From IMG/VR virus record IMGVR_UViG_3300021373_003021, positions 1-25,480 of that record: a DNA stretch of 25,480 nt; one strand, 5' to 3'. This DNA is from a virus. Both the position numbers and the translations under genes were made by a program. Shown in pieces: positions 9,480 to 17,256 of this stretch (its first letter is position 1; each line of letters starts with the position of its first letter). The notes under the pieces are model-generated. The model did no database searches, was not told the origin of the DNA, and worked only from the letters and a program-made list of their open reading frames with translations.

Positions 9480-10259
9480 ATGGCACAAGAATTGGCTAAA
9501 ACTAAAAAGGCTGAGGTAGCCGCATTTGATCCAAGCATGTTCGAGGAAGACGCTGGGGTTGGTATGGAGAACCTAGATCAAGATGATCTGGCGCTACCCT
9601 TCCTGAAAGTCCTGTCGGGTAACGATCCGGTGCTGGACACAAACGAAGTTGCTCGCAAGGGCGACATCTATAACACCGTGACCGGTGAAGTGTACAAAGG
9701 CAAAGACGGTGTCCGTGTTGTACCTTGTGCGTACCAACGTCGGTTCATTCAGTGGGCACCTCGTGGTGTTGGATCCGGTGCTCCGGTTCAAATCTACGAT
9801 GCCGGCGAGGCTCGCCCAAAGACTGAACGGTCGCCTGACGATAACAAAGATTATCTGATGGATGGTAGCGGTGACTATATCGAAGAGACGCACCAGCACT
9901 ACGTTCTCCTGCTGAAGGACGACGGTACTTTTGAAACAGCCTTGATTGCTTTGAAGTCAACGCAGTTGAAGAAGTCACGTAAGTGGAACTCGATCATCGC
10001 ATCGCGGACCATGCAGGGTAAGAACGGACCCTTCACACCACCCCGTTTCTCTCACGTTTACCATCTGAAGACGGTCAGCGAAGAGAACTCGAAGGGCAGC
10101 TGGCACGGTTGGGAAATGTCGTGCGATGGCCCCGTGTCCGAGGCGTTTATGTACAAACGCGCTAAGGAGTTTGCGACCAGCATCTCAGCAGGAGATGTCG
10201 TTGTTAAACACGCCAACGAGGATAACTCCGCCTCCGACAGCTCGGACATCCCGTTTTAA
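9480..10259 (+). CDS. SSB-like phage protein with acidic DIPF tail
   Basis: The protein has 259 residues. The body contains FLKVLSGNDP, a conserved-looking core with FIQWAPRG and a THQHYVLLL strand, then LKSTQLKKSRKWNS, a basic stretch suited to nucleic acid contact. The C-terminus is Ser/Asp-rich and ends SSDIPF, matching the acidic tip by which bacterial and phage single-stranded DNA binding proteins recruit partners (for example DDDIPF in SSB). The canonical OB-fold SSB signature is not obvious, so I call it SSB-like. Its position between a conserved replication-block protein and a primase supports coating of single-stranded DNA at the phage fork. A hairpin terminator follows the stop closely. 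Confidence 0.65.
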   Translation: MAQELAKTKKAEVAAFDPSMFEEDAGVGMENLDQDDLALPFLKVLSGNDPVLDTNEVARKGDIYNTVTGEVYKGKDGVRVVPCAYQRRFIQWAPRGVGSGAPVQIYDAGEARPKTERSPDDNKDYLMDGSGDYIEETHQHYVLLLKDDGTFETALIALKSTQLKKSRKWNSIIASRTMQGKNGPFTPPRFSHVYHLKTVSEENSKGSWHGWEMSCDGPVSEAFMYKRAKEFATSISAGDVVVKHANEDNSASDSSDIPF

Positions 10260-10269
10260 GTTAACTTTT

Positions 10270-10297
10270 GGTGGGGGGAAACCCCCACCATTTTTTT
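10270..10297 (+). terminator. Intrinsic terminator fused to the primase ribosome site
   Basis: An 8-bp stem GGTGGGGG/CCCCCACC closes a GAAA tetraloop and is followed by A and seven T. GGAGG starts at the very next base (10298) and serves the ATG at 10308. No promoter is evident between the hairpin and the gene, so it should reduce transcription from the SSB-like gene into the primase. Confidence 0.8.
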
Positions 10298-10307
10298 GGA
10301 GGATCAA

Positions 10308-11840
10308 ATGTCAGTAAAAAAGTTTATGTCTATCTTCGATGGCCTGCAGCAGGCTTACGGATACTTCCGGATAGACAAAGAAAGCTCGTCCGGCAAAAGC
10401 GTTGGTAAGGCGGGCATACTGCGCGAACCACGGACCAAGGACCTGTGGGAACGGCACCTGTCCGGCACCGGCAACGGGTTAGGTATCATCCCCATCAACG
10501 AGGACAACTCTTGTAAGTGGGGTTGTATTGATATCGACCAGTACCCCTTGGACCACACAGCGCTGATAGATAAGATACGGAAGCTCAAGCTTCCTTTAGT
10601 TGTCTGTAGGTCGAAGTCCGGTGGCGCTCACTGCTTCCTGTTTTCCAAGGATTGGGTAGACGCAAAAGATTTCCAGAAGGCGCTCAAGTGCATGGCGTCA
10701 GCTCTGGGTTATGGGGAAAGTGAGATCTTTCCTAAACAGGTTGTCCTGCACCTTGAACGGGGTGACGTGGGTAACTTCCTGAACCTGCCTTACTACAACG
10801 CAGAAGAAGGGCTTCGTTATGCTTTTCTGGACGACGGAACATCCGCGACACTGGAGGAGTTTTTCGATCTTCACAAAAAGTATACTCAGACAAAAGAGCA
10901 GATAACCAAGCTTCAGGTTGTAGATACCGGCGAAACAAAGGTCTTGGCCGACGGACCACCGTGCTTACAGGTCTTGTGTAAGAACAAGGTTAGCGAAGGT
11001 GGTCGCAACAACGGACTGTTCAACATCGGGGTGTATCTGCGTAAGGCTTTTCCAGACAGCTGGGAGGCCGAGATACTGAACTACAACATGCAGTACATTG
11101 ACCCTCCCCTGCCCCTCGCAGAAGTCAATGCGGTGGCAAAGCAGGTCGAGCGTAAGGATTACGCATACAAGTGTAACGACGCGCCCATAAACTCTCATTG
11201 TAACAAGGAGTTATGCTTTACCCGTAAGTTCGGGGTAGGGACGGGCACACAAGGCGCATCCATTGCGAACTTGCGTAAGTACAACTCGACACCACCCGTC
11301 TGGTTTATGGACGTCAACGGTGAGCCGCTGGAGCTGGACACAGATGCCCTGCTTCACCAGCCTACCTTCCAGAAAGCCTGTATGGAGCAGCTAAACCACA
11401 TGCCACGGTCAGTGGCAAAGGTGCAGTGGGAAGGTCGGATATCTACTCTCATGAATGAGATGAAGCAAAACGAAAGCAGCATCATCGAGGTGGCTCAGGA
11501 CGCTAGTGTCAGCGGTCAGTTTTATGATTATCTGGAAGAGTTTTGCCGTCACCTACAGCAAGCTCAGGATAAGGAAGAGATCCTCCTGCGTAAGCCTTGG
11601 ACTGACGAAGAGGCGGGTAAGACATATTTCCGTCTGAAAGACTTTGAGGGTTTCTTACGCAAGAACAAGTTCAGCGAGTACAAGACCCATAAAATAGCGC
11701 AGCGTTTACGTGATATTAATGGAGAAAGCACTGTTATAAGAATTAAATCACGGAGCGTTCGTGTCTGGGAAATACCCGCGTTCGACAGCTCTGACGTGTC
11801 CATCCGGACGCCACGGTTCGGGACGGAGGCCCCGTTCTAA
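10308..11840 (+). CDS. Archaeo-eukaryotic-type (TOTE-like) DNA primase
   Basis: GGAGG with five bases' spacing selects the ATG at 10308 (510 residues); a TTG 12 bases earlier lies inside the T-tract/SD and is not credible. The catalytic region has WGCIDIDQY (acidic pair D75/D77) and RSKSGGAHCFLF (101-112, with the SxH motif), typical of the AEP fold used in TOTE-type primase-polymerases. Next come a helical segment GGRNNGLFNIGVYLRKAF (about 231-248, PriCT-like) and clustered cysteines C219, C289, C298 and C303, possibly a metal or iron-sulfur site, ending in LCFTRKFGVG. The last 190 residues have no helicase motifs. It would make primers for the polymerase downstream. The family is clear; exact activity is inferred. 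Confidence 0.88.
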   Translation: MSVKKFMSIFDGLQQAYGYFRIDKESSSGKSVGKAGILREPRTKDLWERHLSGTGNGLGIIPINEDNSCKWGCIDIDQYPLDHTALIDKIRKLKLPLVVCRSKSGGAHCFLFSKDWVDAKDFQKALKCMASALGYGESEIFPKQVVLHLERGDVGNFLNLPYYNAEEGLRYAFLDDGTSATLEEFFDLHKKYTQTKEQITKLQVVDTGETKVLADGPPCLQVLCKNKVSEGGRNNGLFNIGVYLRKAFPDSWEAEILNYNMQYIDPPLPLAEVNAVAKQVERKDYAYKCNDAPINSHCNKELCFTRKFGVGTGTQGASIANLRKYNSTPPVWFMDVNGEPLELDTDALLHQPTFQKACMEQLNHMPRSVAKVQWEGRISTLMNEMKQNESSIIEVAQDASVSGQFYDYLEEFCRHLQQAQDKEEILLRKPWTDEEAGKTYFRLKDFEGFLRKNKFSEYKTHKIAQRLRDINGESTVIRIKSRSVRVWEIPAFDSSDVSIRTPRFGTEAPF

Positions 11841-11986
11841 TGACCCCCGCGGACTACTTTCGTCGAAACAAAAAGATCTACGAAATGTATCTGAACCGCA
11901 TGACTATGACAGCTATCGGGGCTCGCTTTCACATTAGTAGAGAGCGGGTCCGACAAATCATCCGGAGGTTGGAGAAAGATGTTTAG
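11840..11986 (+). CDS. 48-residue sigma region 4-like HTH protein
   Basis: The start shares its A with the primase stop (TAATG) and the stop overlaps the start of the helicase gene by eight bases, so the frame is locked between two certain genes. Residues 13-48 form a helix-turn-helix. In particular HISRERVRQIIRRLEKD closely resembles region 4.2 of sigma-70 factors (VSRERVRQIE...), the part that recognises the -35 element. No other sigma regions are present. It could bind a -35-like sequence, act with RNA polymerase, or simply be a small DNA-binding protein. The gene is strongly supported by the overlaps; function is inferred from the motif. Confidence 0.75.
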   Translation: MTPADYFRRNKKIYEMYLNRMTMTAIGARFHISRERVRQIIRRLEKDV

Positions 11987-13496
11987 AATATTTGGGCCGC
12001 CCGGAACGGGTAAGACAACAACACTATTGAACATGGTGGATGACGCACTGGCATCGGGCATCGCCCCGAACCGGATTGCGTTTTTTGCTTTCACAAAGAA
12101 GGCTGCAAACGAAGCTAAAGAACGTGCGGCAGCGCGTTTTAATCTCGACCCCAAGAAAGATCTTGTATACTTCCGGACCCTGCACAGCATGGCTCTGGCC
12201 ATGACGGACATTCAACCTACTCAGGTAATTCAGGACGCACACTATAAGGAACTAGGAGAGGCCATCGGCGTGAGGTTCGGCAACACCTCTTCGTACAATG
12301 CGGACAATGAAGTGGCTTCCGCAATAAGCTCCAGCGATCCAGTGCTAGGCCTGATTAACCTAGCCAAGCTAAGAAAGGTCGGGCTTCGAGAGCAGTACAA
12401 TTCGAGCAGCCTGAACGTGGACTGGAACGTGGTTAGCTACATCGATGAGTGTCTTACTAAGTACAAGCAAAGCATGGGTCTCTACGATTTCACAGACATG
12501 CTACAAGTGTTTATAGACCAGTCCGACCAGTGCTGTCCGTCTTTCGAGCTGACCTTTCTGGATGAAGCTCAAGACCTTTGCCCCATGCAGTGGGATATCG
12601 CACACATTCTAGATAAGAACAGCAACCGCATGTATGCCGCGGGTGACGATGACCAAGCTATTTATCGATGGGCTGGTGCAGACGTGGACCACTTCATTAA
12701 CCTAGAGGGCGGTTCGGAAACACTCAGTCAGTCCTATCGTGTTCCTAGTCGTGTTCACGAAGTGGCAGAGAACGTCGTAAAAAGAATTACAAAAAGATTT
12801 CCTAAACGATATGAACCGCGGGCAGAGACGGGGCAGGTGTCGCGCATAAACATGGTGTCCTCACTAGACATGTCCGACGGCTCGTGGCTTATATTATCGC
12901 AGGCTGCGTACCATCTCCAAGGCATCGCAAACGACCTTAAATCTTCCGGATACCTGTTCAGCCACCGAGGTAATAGATCAATTAGCGAAAAGATTAGCGA
13001 CGCGGTAAACGGCTGGGAGCAGTTACGTAAAGGCATGACGATCTCGGGCGAGAACGCCAGAAAAGTCTATGCTTACATGTCGCTTAAGAACCGAGTTAAA
13101 AAAGGTTTTAAGAAGCTGCCGGCCTTAGCTGACGAAGATCAGGTAAGCTTGGAAGCGTTGCAAAAGGATCATGGTCTGGTCGCCACCATAGATATGATCT
13201 GGAGCGAAGCTCTGGATAAAATACCGGAGAGTGAACGGGCCTATATCACAGCTATGCTGCGACGAGGCGAAAAGTTCAACGGATTGCCCCGTATCTCAAC
13301 ATCCACGATCCACGGATCAAAGGGCGGCGAGGCCGACAACGTCGTACTGATCACGGACCTCAGCCCAGCGGCAGATGACGACATGCGTATCAATCCCGAT
13401 GACATACACCGTGTGTTCTACGTCGGTGTTACCAGAACCAGAGACAAACTCTACATTGTCGAACCCGAAGATGTTACAAGGAGCTACTACATATGA
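11979..13496 (+). CDS. UvrD/Rep-family superfamily 1 DNA helicase
   Basis: The 505-residue protein carries the SF1A set: GPPGTGKT Walker A (6-13), FFAFTKKAANEAKER (motif Ia, 35-49), DEAQD (195-199), GDDDQAIYRWAGA (222-234, motif III with Q-motif character), QSYRVP (251-256), HGSKGGEADNVVLI (motif V) and VGVTRTRDKLYIV (motif VI). It is shorter than UvrD (about 720), so accessory subdomains 1B and 2B must be small. The start overlaps the upstream small HTH gene and the stop overlaps the next gene (ATGA). No DnaB-type replicative helicase is present in the window, so this protein and the SNF2-type protein are the candidates for unwinding at the fork; that is inference. Confidence 0.95.
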   Translation: MFRIFGPPGTGKTTTLLNMVDDALASGIAPNRIAFFAFTKKAANEAKERAAARFNLDPKKDLVYFRTLHSMALAMTDIQPTQVIQDAHYKELGEAIGVRFGNTSSYNADNEVASAISSSDPVLGLINLAKLRKVGLREQYNSSSLNVDWNVVSYIDECLTKYKQSMGLYDFTDMLQVFIDQSDQCCPSFELTFLDEAQDLCPMQWDIAHILDKNSNRMYAAGDDDQAIYRWAGADVDHFINLEGGSETLSQSYRVPSRVHEVAENVVKRITKRFPKRYEPRAETGQVSRINMVSSLDMSDGSWLILSQAAYHLQGIANDLKSSGYLFSHRGNRSISEKISDAVNGWEQLRKGMTISGENARKVYAYMSLKNRVKKGFKKLPALADEDQVSLEALQKDHGLVATIDMIWSEALDKIPESERAYITAMLRRGEKFNGLPRISTSTIHGSKGGEADNVVLITDLSPAADDDMRINPDDIHRVFYVGVTRTRDKLYIVEPEDVTRSYYI

Positions 13497-13777
13497 CGCG
13501 GGAAGAGATCCTAGATCAAGCATTGAACCTAATTACCGGTGACAGGGCGAAGCAATACGGCGACGCCAAGGATAATCATCTCGCAATTGCTACTGGCTGG
13601 AACCACATTATTCAAAAGGCTTATAAAACACACGGGACGCTGACGCCGGAACACGTAGCTTTAATGATGGACTGGTTGAAAACATGCCGCCTTCTGACAG
13701 ACATTCAACACGTTGATTCATGGGTGGACAAGGCGGGTTATACCGCGCTCGGTGGCGAGATAGCTACAAAGGATTAA
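13493..13777 (+). CDS. DUF6378-like phage protein
   Basis: This 94-residue protein starts by an ATGA overlap with the helicase gene. It contains the blocks GDRAKQYGDAKDNH (residues 16-29), HVALMMDWLKTCRL and HVDSWVDKAGYTALGGE, which I associate with the phage family DUF6378. Its molecular function is not established. The conserved acidic and histidine residues on predicted helices would suit a metal site, and a MazG-like nucleotide hydrolase has been my suspicion, but nothing here proves it. It lies between helicase and polymerase, consistent with a nucleotide or replication role. Confidence 0.8.
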   Translation: MTREEILDQALNLITGDRAKQYGDAKDNHLAIATGWNHIIQKAYKTHGTLTPEHVALMMDWLKTCRLLTDIQHVDSWVDKAGYTALGGEIATKD

Positions 13778-13779
13778 TC

Positions 13780-15675
13780 ATGGCAAAACTTCAGATGGCT
13801 ATGTTCGCGCCAAAAAGCGAATGGGTTCCTCCCCTAGAACTACCGGACATTACATCCGCCGGTAAAATAGCTATAGATGTCGAGACCCGAGACCCAAATC
13901 TCAAGGCCCACGGGCCGGGCTGGCCTACTGGTGACGGAGAAGTCGTGGGCTATGCAATAGCTGTTGACGGGTGGTCTGGTTATATCCCTGTAGGACACCT
14001 TGGGGGTGGCAATCTCGATAAGCGGATCGTCAACCGATGGCTTAAAAAAGTGTTTGAGTGCCCTGCGGATAAGATCATGCACAACGCACAATATGATCTC
14101 GGCTGGATACGTCAGATGGGGTTTCAGGTTAACGGCAGGATCATCGACACGATGGTTGTGGCGTCTCTGCTGGATGAGAACAGGTTTTCTTTCAGCCTCA
14201 ACGCACTAGCCTATGAGCACCTAAACAAGGTTAAATCAGAAAAAGGCCTGAACGAAGCCGCACGGGAGTTTGGCGTAGATCCAAAGGCCGAGATGTGGAA
14301 GATGCCGGCGATGTACGTCGGACCGTACGCTGAGGGTGACGCAGAGCTAACGCTGGAGCTGTGGAACTATCTCAGCGGACAGCTGCACAAACAAGATCTG
14401 TGGCCAATCGCCAACCTAGAGCTGGACCTGCTACCCTGCCTTGTGGATATGACCATGCGTGGCGTTCGAGTAGACACAGACCGCGTCGAACGGACCAAGG
14501 ACTATCTACTCAAGAAAGAGAAAGAGGTCCTGAAGCAGATCAAGCACATTACCGGATCAAATGTCGAGATCTGGGCAGCACAGTCACTAGCCAAGGCTTT
14601 TGATAAGCAAGGCATCTATTATCCCAAAACAGATAAGGGATCGCCAAGCTTTACCAAATCCTTTCTGTCCGACAGCGAGGAGCCGCTAGCTAAACTGGTG
14701 GTGCAGGCTCGCAACCTGAACAAGACCAGCGGCACGTTCATCAATACAATCATGAAGCACTGCCACTCGGACGGGCGCATCCATAGCCATATCAATCAGA
14801 TTAGATCTGATGACGGCGGAACAGTGTCGGGCCGCATCTCGATGAACAACCCTAACCTGCAACAGATCCCTGCCCGAGATCCAGAAATCGGGCCGATGAT
14901 ACGAAGCTTGTTTCTGCCAGAAGAGGGGGACCAGTGGGCGGCCATTGACTTCTCGCAGCAGGAACCACGGATCTTGGTCCACTATGCTTCAGTGTACGGT
15001 AAGTCTCGGGGCATACCTTTGAAAGGGGCTGATGAGTTTGTTGATGGGTATACCAACAATCCAGACATGGACTTCCACACAATGGTTGCGGAAATGGCCG
15101 GCATTGGTCGTAAGCAGGCTAAGACTATTAATCTTGGCATGATGTATGGCATGGGCGTAAACAAGCTTGCCGGTGAGCTGGGTATCGAGACCGACGAGGC
15201 GAAAGCGCTTATCAAACAGTACCATGAGCGCGTTCCGTTTGTGAAAGGTCTGATGACCGGCGTACAGAACAGGTTGAATGAAAGATCCAGCGAGGGCTCT
15301 CTGCGGTCCATATTGGGCCGTAAGTGCCGTTTTGATCTCTGGGAACCCGATACGTTCGCAATGAACAAAGCGCTGCCCTACAAGGAAGCTGTGGACGCCT
15401 ACGGGCCAACTACGCGGCTAAAACGTGCTTACACATACAAAGCGCTGAACAGACTGATCCAAGCATCGGCTGCGGACATGACAAAGCAAGCTATGGTTAA
15501 CTTGTACAAAGCAGGGCACCTGCCCTTGGTTCAGATACATGACGAAATTGCAATGTCAGTTAAAGGGCTTGACGAAGCAAAAAGTATCGCATACGTTATG
15601 GAAACTGCAGTTCCCCTCGAAGTCCCTAGTAAATGTGACATTGAAATCGGACCGAGCTGGGGTGAGGCGGTTTAG
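13780..15675 (+). CDS. polA: Family A DNA polymerase with 3'-5' exonuclease
   Basis: The ATG at 13780 has AAAGGA upstream and gives 631 residues beginning just before the exonuclease; an earlier in-frame start would overlap DUF6378. Proofreading motifs are IDVET (D33, E35), HNAQYDLG (N102, D106) and YAEGD (Y183, D187). Polymerase motif A is DFSQQEPR (D390), motif B is RKQAKTINLGMMYG (to 457) and motif C is HDE (587-589). There is no 5'-3' exonuclease domain. The residue matching E. coli Pol I Phe762 is Leu452, in INLGMMYG. This is the phage replicase, acting with the primase, helicases and SSB-like protein encoded just upstream. Confidence 0.97.
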   Translation: MAKLQMAMFAPKSEWVPPLELPDITSAGKIAIDVETRDPNLKAHGPGWPTGDGEVVGYAIAVDGWSGYIPVGHLGGGNLDKRIVNRWLKKVFECPADKIMHNAQYDLGWIRQMGFQVNGRIIDTMVVASLLDENRFSFSLNALAYEHLNKVKSEKGLNEAAREFGVDPKAEMWKMPAMYVGPYAEGDAELTLELWNYLSGQLHKQDLWPIANLELDLLPCLVDMTMRGVRVDTDRVERTKDYLLKKEKEVLKQIKHITGSNVEIWAAQSLAKAFDKQGIYYPKTDKGSPSFTKSFLSDSEEPLAKLVVQARNLNKTSGTFINTIMKHCHSDGRIHSHINQIRSDDGGTVSGRISMNNPNLQQIPARDPEIGPMIRSLFLPEEGDQWAAIDFSQQEPRILVHYASVYGKSRGIPLKGADEFVDGYTNNPDMDFHTMVAEMAGIGRKQAKTINLGMMYGMGVNKLAGELGIETDEAKALIKQYHERVPFVKGLMTGVQNRLNERSSEGSLRSILGRKCRFDLWEPDTFAMNKALPYKEAVDAYGPTTRLKRAYTYKALNRLIQASAADMTKQAMVNLYKAGHLPLVQIHDEIAMSVKGLDEAKSIAYVMETAVPLEVPSKCDIEIGPSWGEAV

Positions 15676-15714
15676 TTGTTTTTTCTCCAAGAGGGTTCCT
15701 CCCCCCTCGCACTT

Positions 15715-15743
15715 GGCCTCCGCTTCGGCGGAGGCCTTTTTTT
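15715..15743 (+). terminator. Strong intrinsic terminator after polA
   Basis: A perfect 9-bp stem GGCCTCCGC/GCGGAGGCC with a TTCG tetraloop is followed by seven T. It lies 39 bases after the polymerase stop and closes the replication block. Confidence 0.93.
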
Positions 15744-15755
15744 ATATAAAAAAGC

Positions 15756-15783
15756 TTGTGTTTGATATAAACTCTTATATAAT
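15756..15783 (+). promoter_or_regulatory. Promoter of the ribbon-helix-helix gene
   Basis: TTGTGT is followed after 16 bases by a consensus TATAAT (15778-15783), 25 bases before the start codon at 15808. It lies directly after the polA terminator, so it would start an independent transcript for the small-gene cluster. Confidence 0.7.
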
Positions 15784-15807
15784 CCCACATGCGGTAAGGA
15801 GATGTTT

Positions 15808-15963
15808 ATGGATACCAACAAGTGGAAAAGCATCCTAGTTCCACGGGATGTTTATGAAGAGATACGAGAACTATCTCGTAAAGAGGGGAGGACCATAAGC
15901 GGTCAGCTCCGACTGGTTTTTGAGCAGTGGCAGGAACGTAAACGGAGCAATCCCCATGACTAA
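15808..15963 (+). CDS. Ribbon-helix-helix (CopG/Arc-type) regulator
   Basis: AAGGAG ends at 15801, which favours the second ATG (15808, six bases away) over the ATG immediately adjoining it. The 51-residue product shows a short strand WKSILVP (residues 6-12), helix DVYEEIRELSRKEG, then TISGQLRLVFEQW, the strand-helix-helix pattern of Arc/CopG DNA-binding proteins. These act as dimers and usually repress transcription. It is first after its own promoter and overlaps the next gene by eight bases. It is a candidate regulator of the repeated promoters in this window, by inference only. Confidence 0.75.
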   Translation: MDTNKWKSILVPRDVYEEIRELSRKEGRTISGQLRLVFEQWQERKRSNPHD

Positions 15964-16237
15964 AAAGCCGAAGAAGCGCGGGCTAGACTACCTTATGTCT
16001 GACATGGGGGATCAGCAAGACGACTTCCTTCACGCAGCCGATTGTACGGAACAACTCATAAAAGAATTTGACCGACAAGGCATCGACAGGGGTAGCGCTT
16101 TGGGCGGCATTCTGACCGAAACAATATCACACATTATCTCAGGCAGTCCAAATCCGTCCGTGGCTCTAGGACTTATCGCGTCGTGCATAACAAGCGCTGC
16201 GGTGGCAACTGAATTAGACGATTTTAAAGTTCATTAA
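15956..16237 (+). CDS. Small unknown phage protein
   Basis: The ATG at 15956 has GGAG eight bases upstream and overlaps the end of the RHH gene. The 93-residue product has a basic N-terminus (TKKPKKRG), an acidic middle (MSDMGDQQDDF) and an Ala/Ile-rich helical C-terminal half (ALGLIASCITSAAVATELDD). That half is not hydrophobic enough to call a membrane segment confidently. I do not recognise it. Position suggests cotranscription with the RHH regulator. Confidence 0.7.
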   Translation: MTKKPKKRGLDYLMSDMGDQQDDFLHAADCTEQLIKEFDRQGIDRGSALGGILTETISHIISGSPNPSVALGLIASCITSAAVATELDDFKVH

Positions 16238-16249
16238 AAGGAGAAACCA

Positions 16250-16543
16250 ATGTTGTTCTACATTCCAACCTTAATAATTATTTTCTACATAATTTTACCA
16301 AAAGAAATCAGAAGATGGTTCTATGCACCGCTTCTGTCACTGGCCATTCTCGCACCCATTGACTTGATAAGCTTTGTGTTTTTTGAGGAAAATGCTTTAG
16401 AAAGAGGCGTCACTTGGGGAGTTTGGCTGTTTTCTTCTGTCTTCCTACCCTTATCGTGGATGATCTTCCTTGCCGCTGCGGAATGGTTCGCGGACCGCGC
16501 AATAAAAGTTATCGAACCAAAGGGCTTGAAAGAGGAAAAATAA
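16250..16543 (+). CDS. Small membrane protein, about three transmembrane segments
   Basis: AAAGGAG lies seven bases before the ATG. Of 97 residues, three stretches are strongly hydrophobic: LFYIPTLIIIFYIILP (2-17), APLLSLAILAPIDLISFVFF (26-45) and WGVWLFSSVFLPLSWMIFLA (56-75). The loops between them are charged and the tail is basic/acidic (EPKGLKEEK). It is probably an inner-membrane protein. Holin-like size and topology are possible, but no lysis partner is adjacent, so I do not call it a holin. Confidence 0.75.
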   Translation: MLFYIPTLIIIFYIILPKEIRRWFYAPLLSLAILAPIDLISFVFFEENALERGVTWGVWLFSSVFLPLSWMIFLAAAEWFADRAIKVIEPKGLKEEK

Positions 16544-16546
16544 TCG

Positions 16547-16562
16547 TGCATCGTTCGATGCA
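16547..16562 (+). promoter_or_regulatory. Hairpin directly before the zinc-knuckle start codon
   Basis: TGCATC/GATGCA form a 6-bp stem around GTTC, and the A of the ATG at 16562 is its last base. The only purine-rich SD (AGAGGA, 16531-16536) is too far away in linear sequence but would come close if the hairpin folds. Confidence 0.4.
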
Positions 16563-16765
16563 TGGTCGAGATCTGTCAAACATGTGGCGGTACCGGAGAA
16601 CTTTCGTGGGAGACGTACGATGCGCCTTCCTTGAAAAAAGACTTCGGTACCGTTTCTTTTTCCTCTGTAGATTGTCCCACCTGTAAAGGTACCGGCGAAG
16701 TCCTCGATGACATCGATCAGCTCATCGAAAAATATATCGACACGGATTACGATCCAGACGAATGA
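16562..16765 (+). CDS. DnaJ-type zinc-knuckle small protein
   Basis: The 67-residue protein has two CxxCxGxG units, CQTCGGTG (5-12) and CPTCKGTG (38-45), the zinc-binding repeat of DnaJ. No J domain is present. The C-terminal third is very acidic (DDIDQLIEKYIDTDYDPDE). The frame is closed 21 bases upstream, so 16562 is the earliest start. Its stop overlaps the HNH gene start (ATGA). Similar stand-alone zinc knuckles are common as small phage proteins of unknown role; a protein-binding function is inferred. Confidence 0.8.
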   Translation: MVEICQTCGGTGELSWETYDAPSLKKDFGTVSFSSVDCPTCKGTGEVLDDIDQLIEKYIDTDYDPDE

Positions 16766-17256
16766 AGAGTGAAACCAACAAAAAACGCTTCTGCATCGGC
16801 TGCGAAACCTACCAGCCAATAAATTCCTTCCTCAAACGAAACTCACCACCAAAACGCAAAGGCCAGTATTACGGTCGATGCAAGCCCTGCCGACACGAAC
16901 AATACAAAGTGAGATACGGCAGCCTAGAAACCTATTTTGGTAATAAGCTCGCCCGCATCAAACGACTTAACAAGATCGAAGTCAGCATCACCGTGGAAGA
17001 CGTTCTCAGCCTGTGGCAGGTTCAGGGCGGTAAATGTGCCCTGACCGGCCGTATAATGACCATAGGGGCCGGATCAGGGTCCACGGGACACGAACCTAGC
17101 ATCGACAGAATAGACAGCTCTGGTGGCTACTGTATGGGCAATGTCTGGCTGGTCACATCGGCCGTGAACTACGCCAAGCACAAGCTTTCAATGCAAGACT
17201 TTGTTAACTTGTGCGTAGATGTTCTGAATCACGGCAAAAAGAAAGCCCCGACATGA
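16762..17256 (+). CDS. HNH-family endonuclease
   Basis: The 164-residue protein opens with a zinc ribbon (FCIGCETYQP and RCKPCRHEQYK, two Cys pairs, about residues 10-50), then has the nuclease-like half with KCALTG, PSIDRIDSSGGYCMGNVWLV and VNYAKHKLS. SIDRIDS...GY..GNV and the Asn of VNYAK match phage HNH proteins of the kind found as free-standing homing-type endonucleases. The start overlaps the upstream gene (ATGA). Its stop lies within the stem of a convergent terminator. The class is well supported; whether it is a homing enzyme or serves the phage is unknown. Confidence 0.85.
   Translation: MKSETNKKRFCIGCETYQPINSFLKRNSPPKRKGQYYGRCKPCRHEQYKVRYGSLETYFGNKLARIKRLNKIEVSITVEDVLSLWQVQGGKCALTGRIMTIGAGSGSTGHEPSIDRIDSSGGYCMGNVWLVTSAVNYAKHKLSMQDFVNLCVDVLNHGKKKAPT

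Noticed and set aside
10296-10307. TTG start extending the primase
   Set aside because: It lies inside the T-tract and SD sequence; the ATG at 10308 has ideal spacing. The same applies to TTG codons at 22163 and 23673.
16250-16543. Holin call for the three-segment membrane protein
   Set aside because: Topology alone is not enough; no endolysin or spanin gene is nearby.
16414-16686. Overlapping rightward frame across the membrane protein and zinc-knuckle genes
   Set aside because: No ribosome site; it runs across two better supported genes in another frame.
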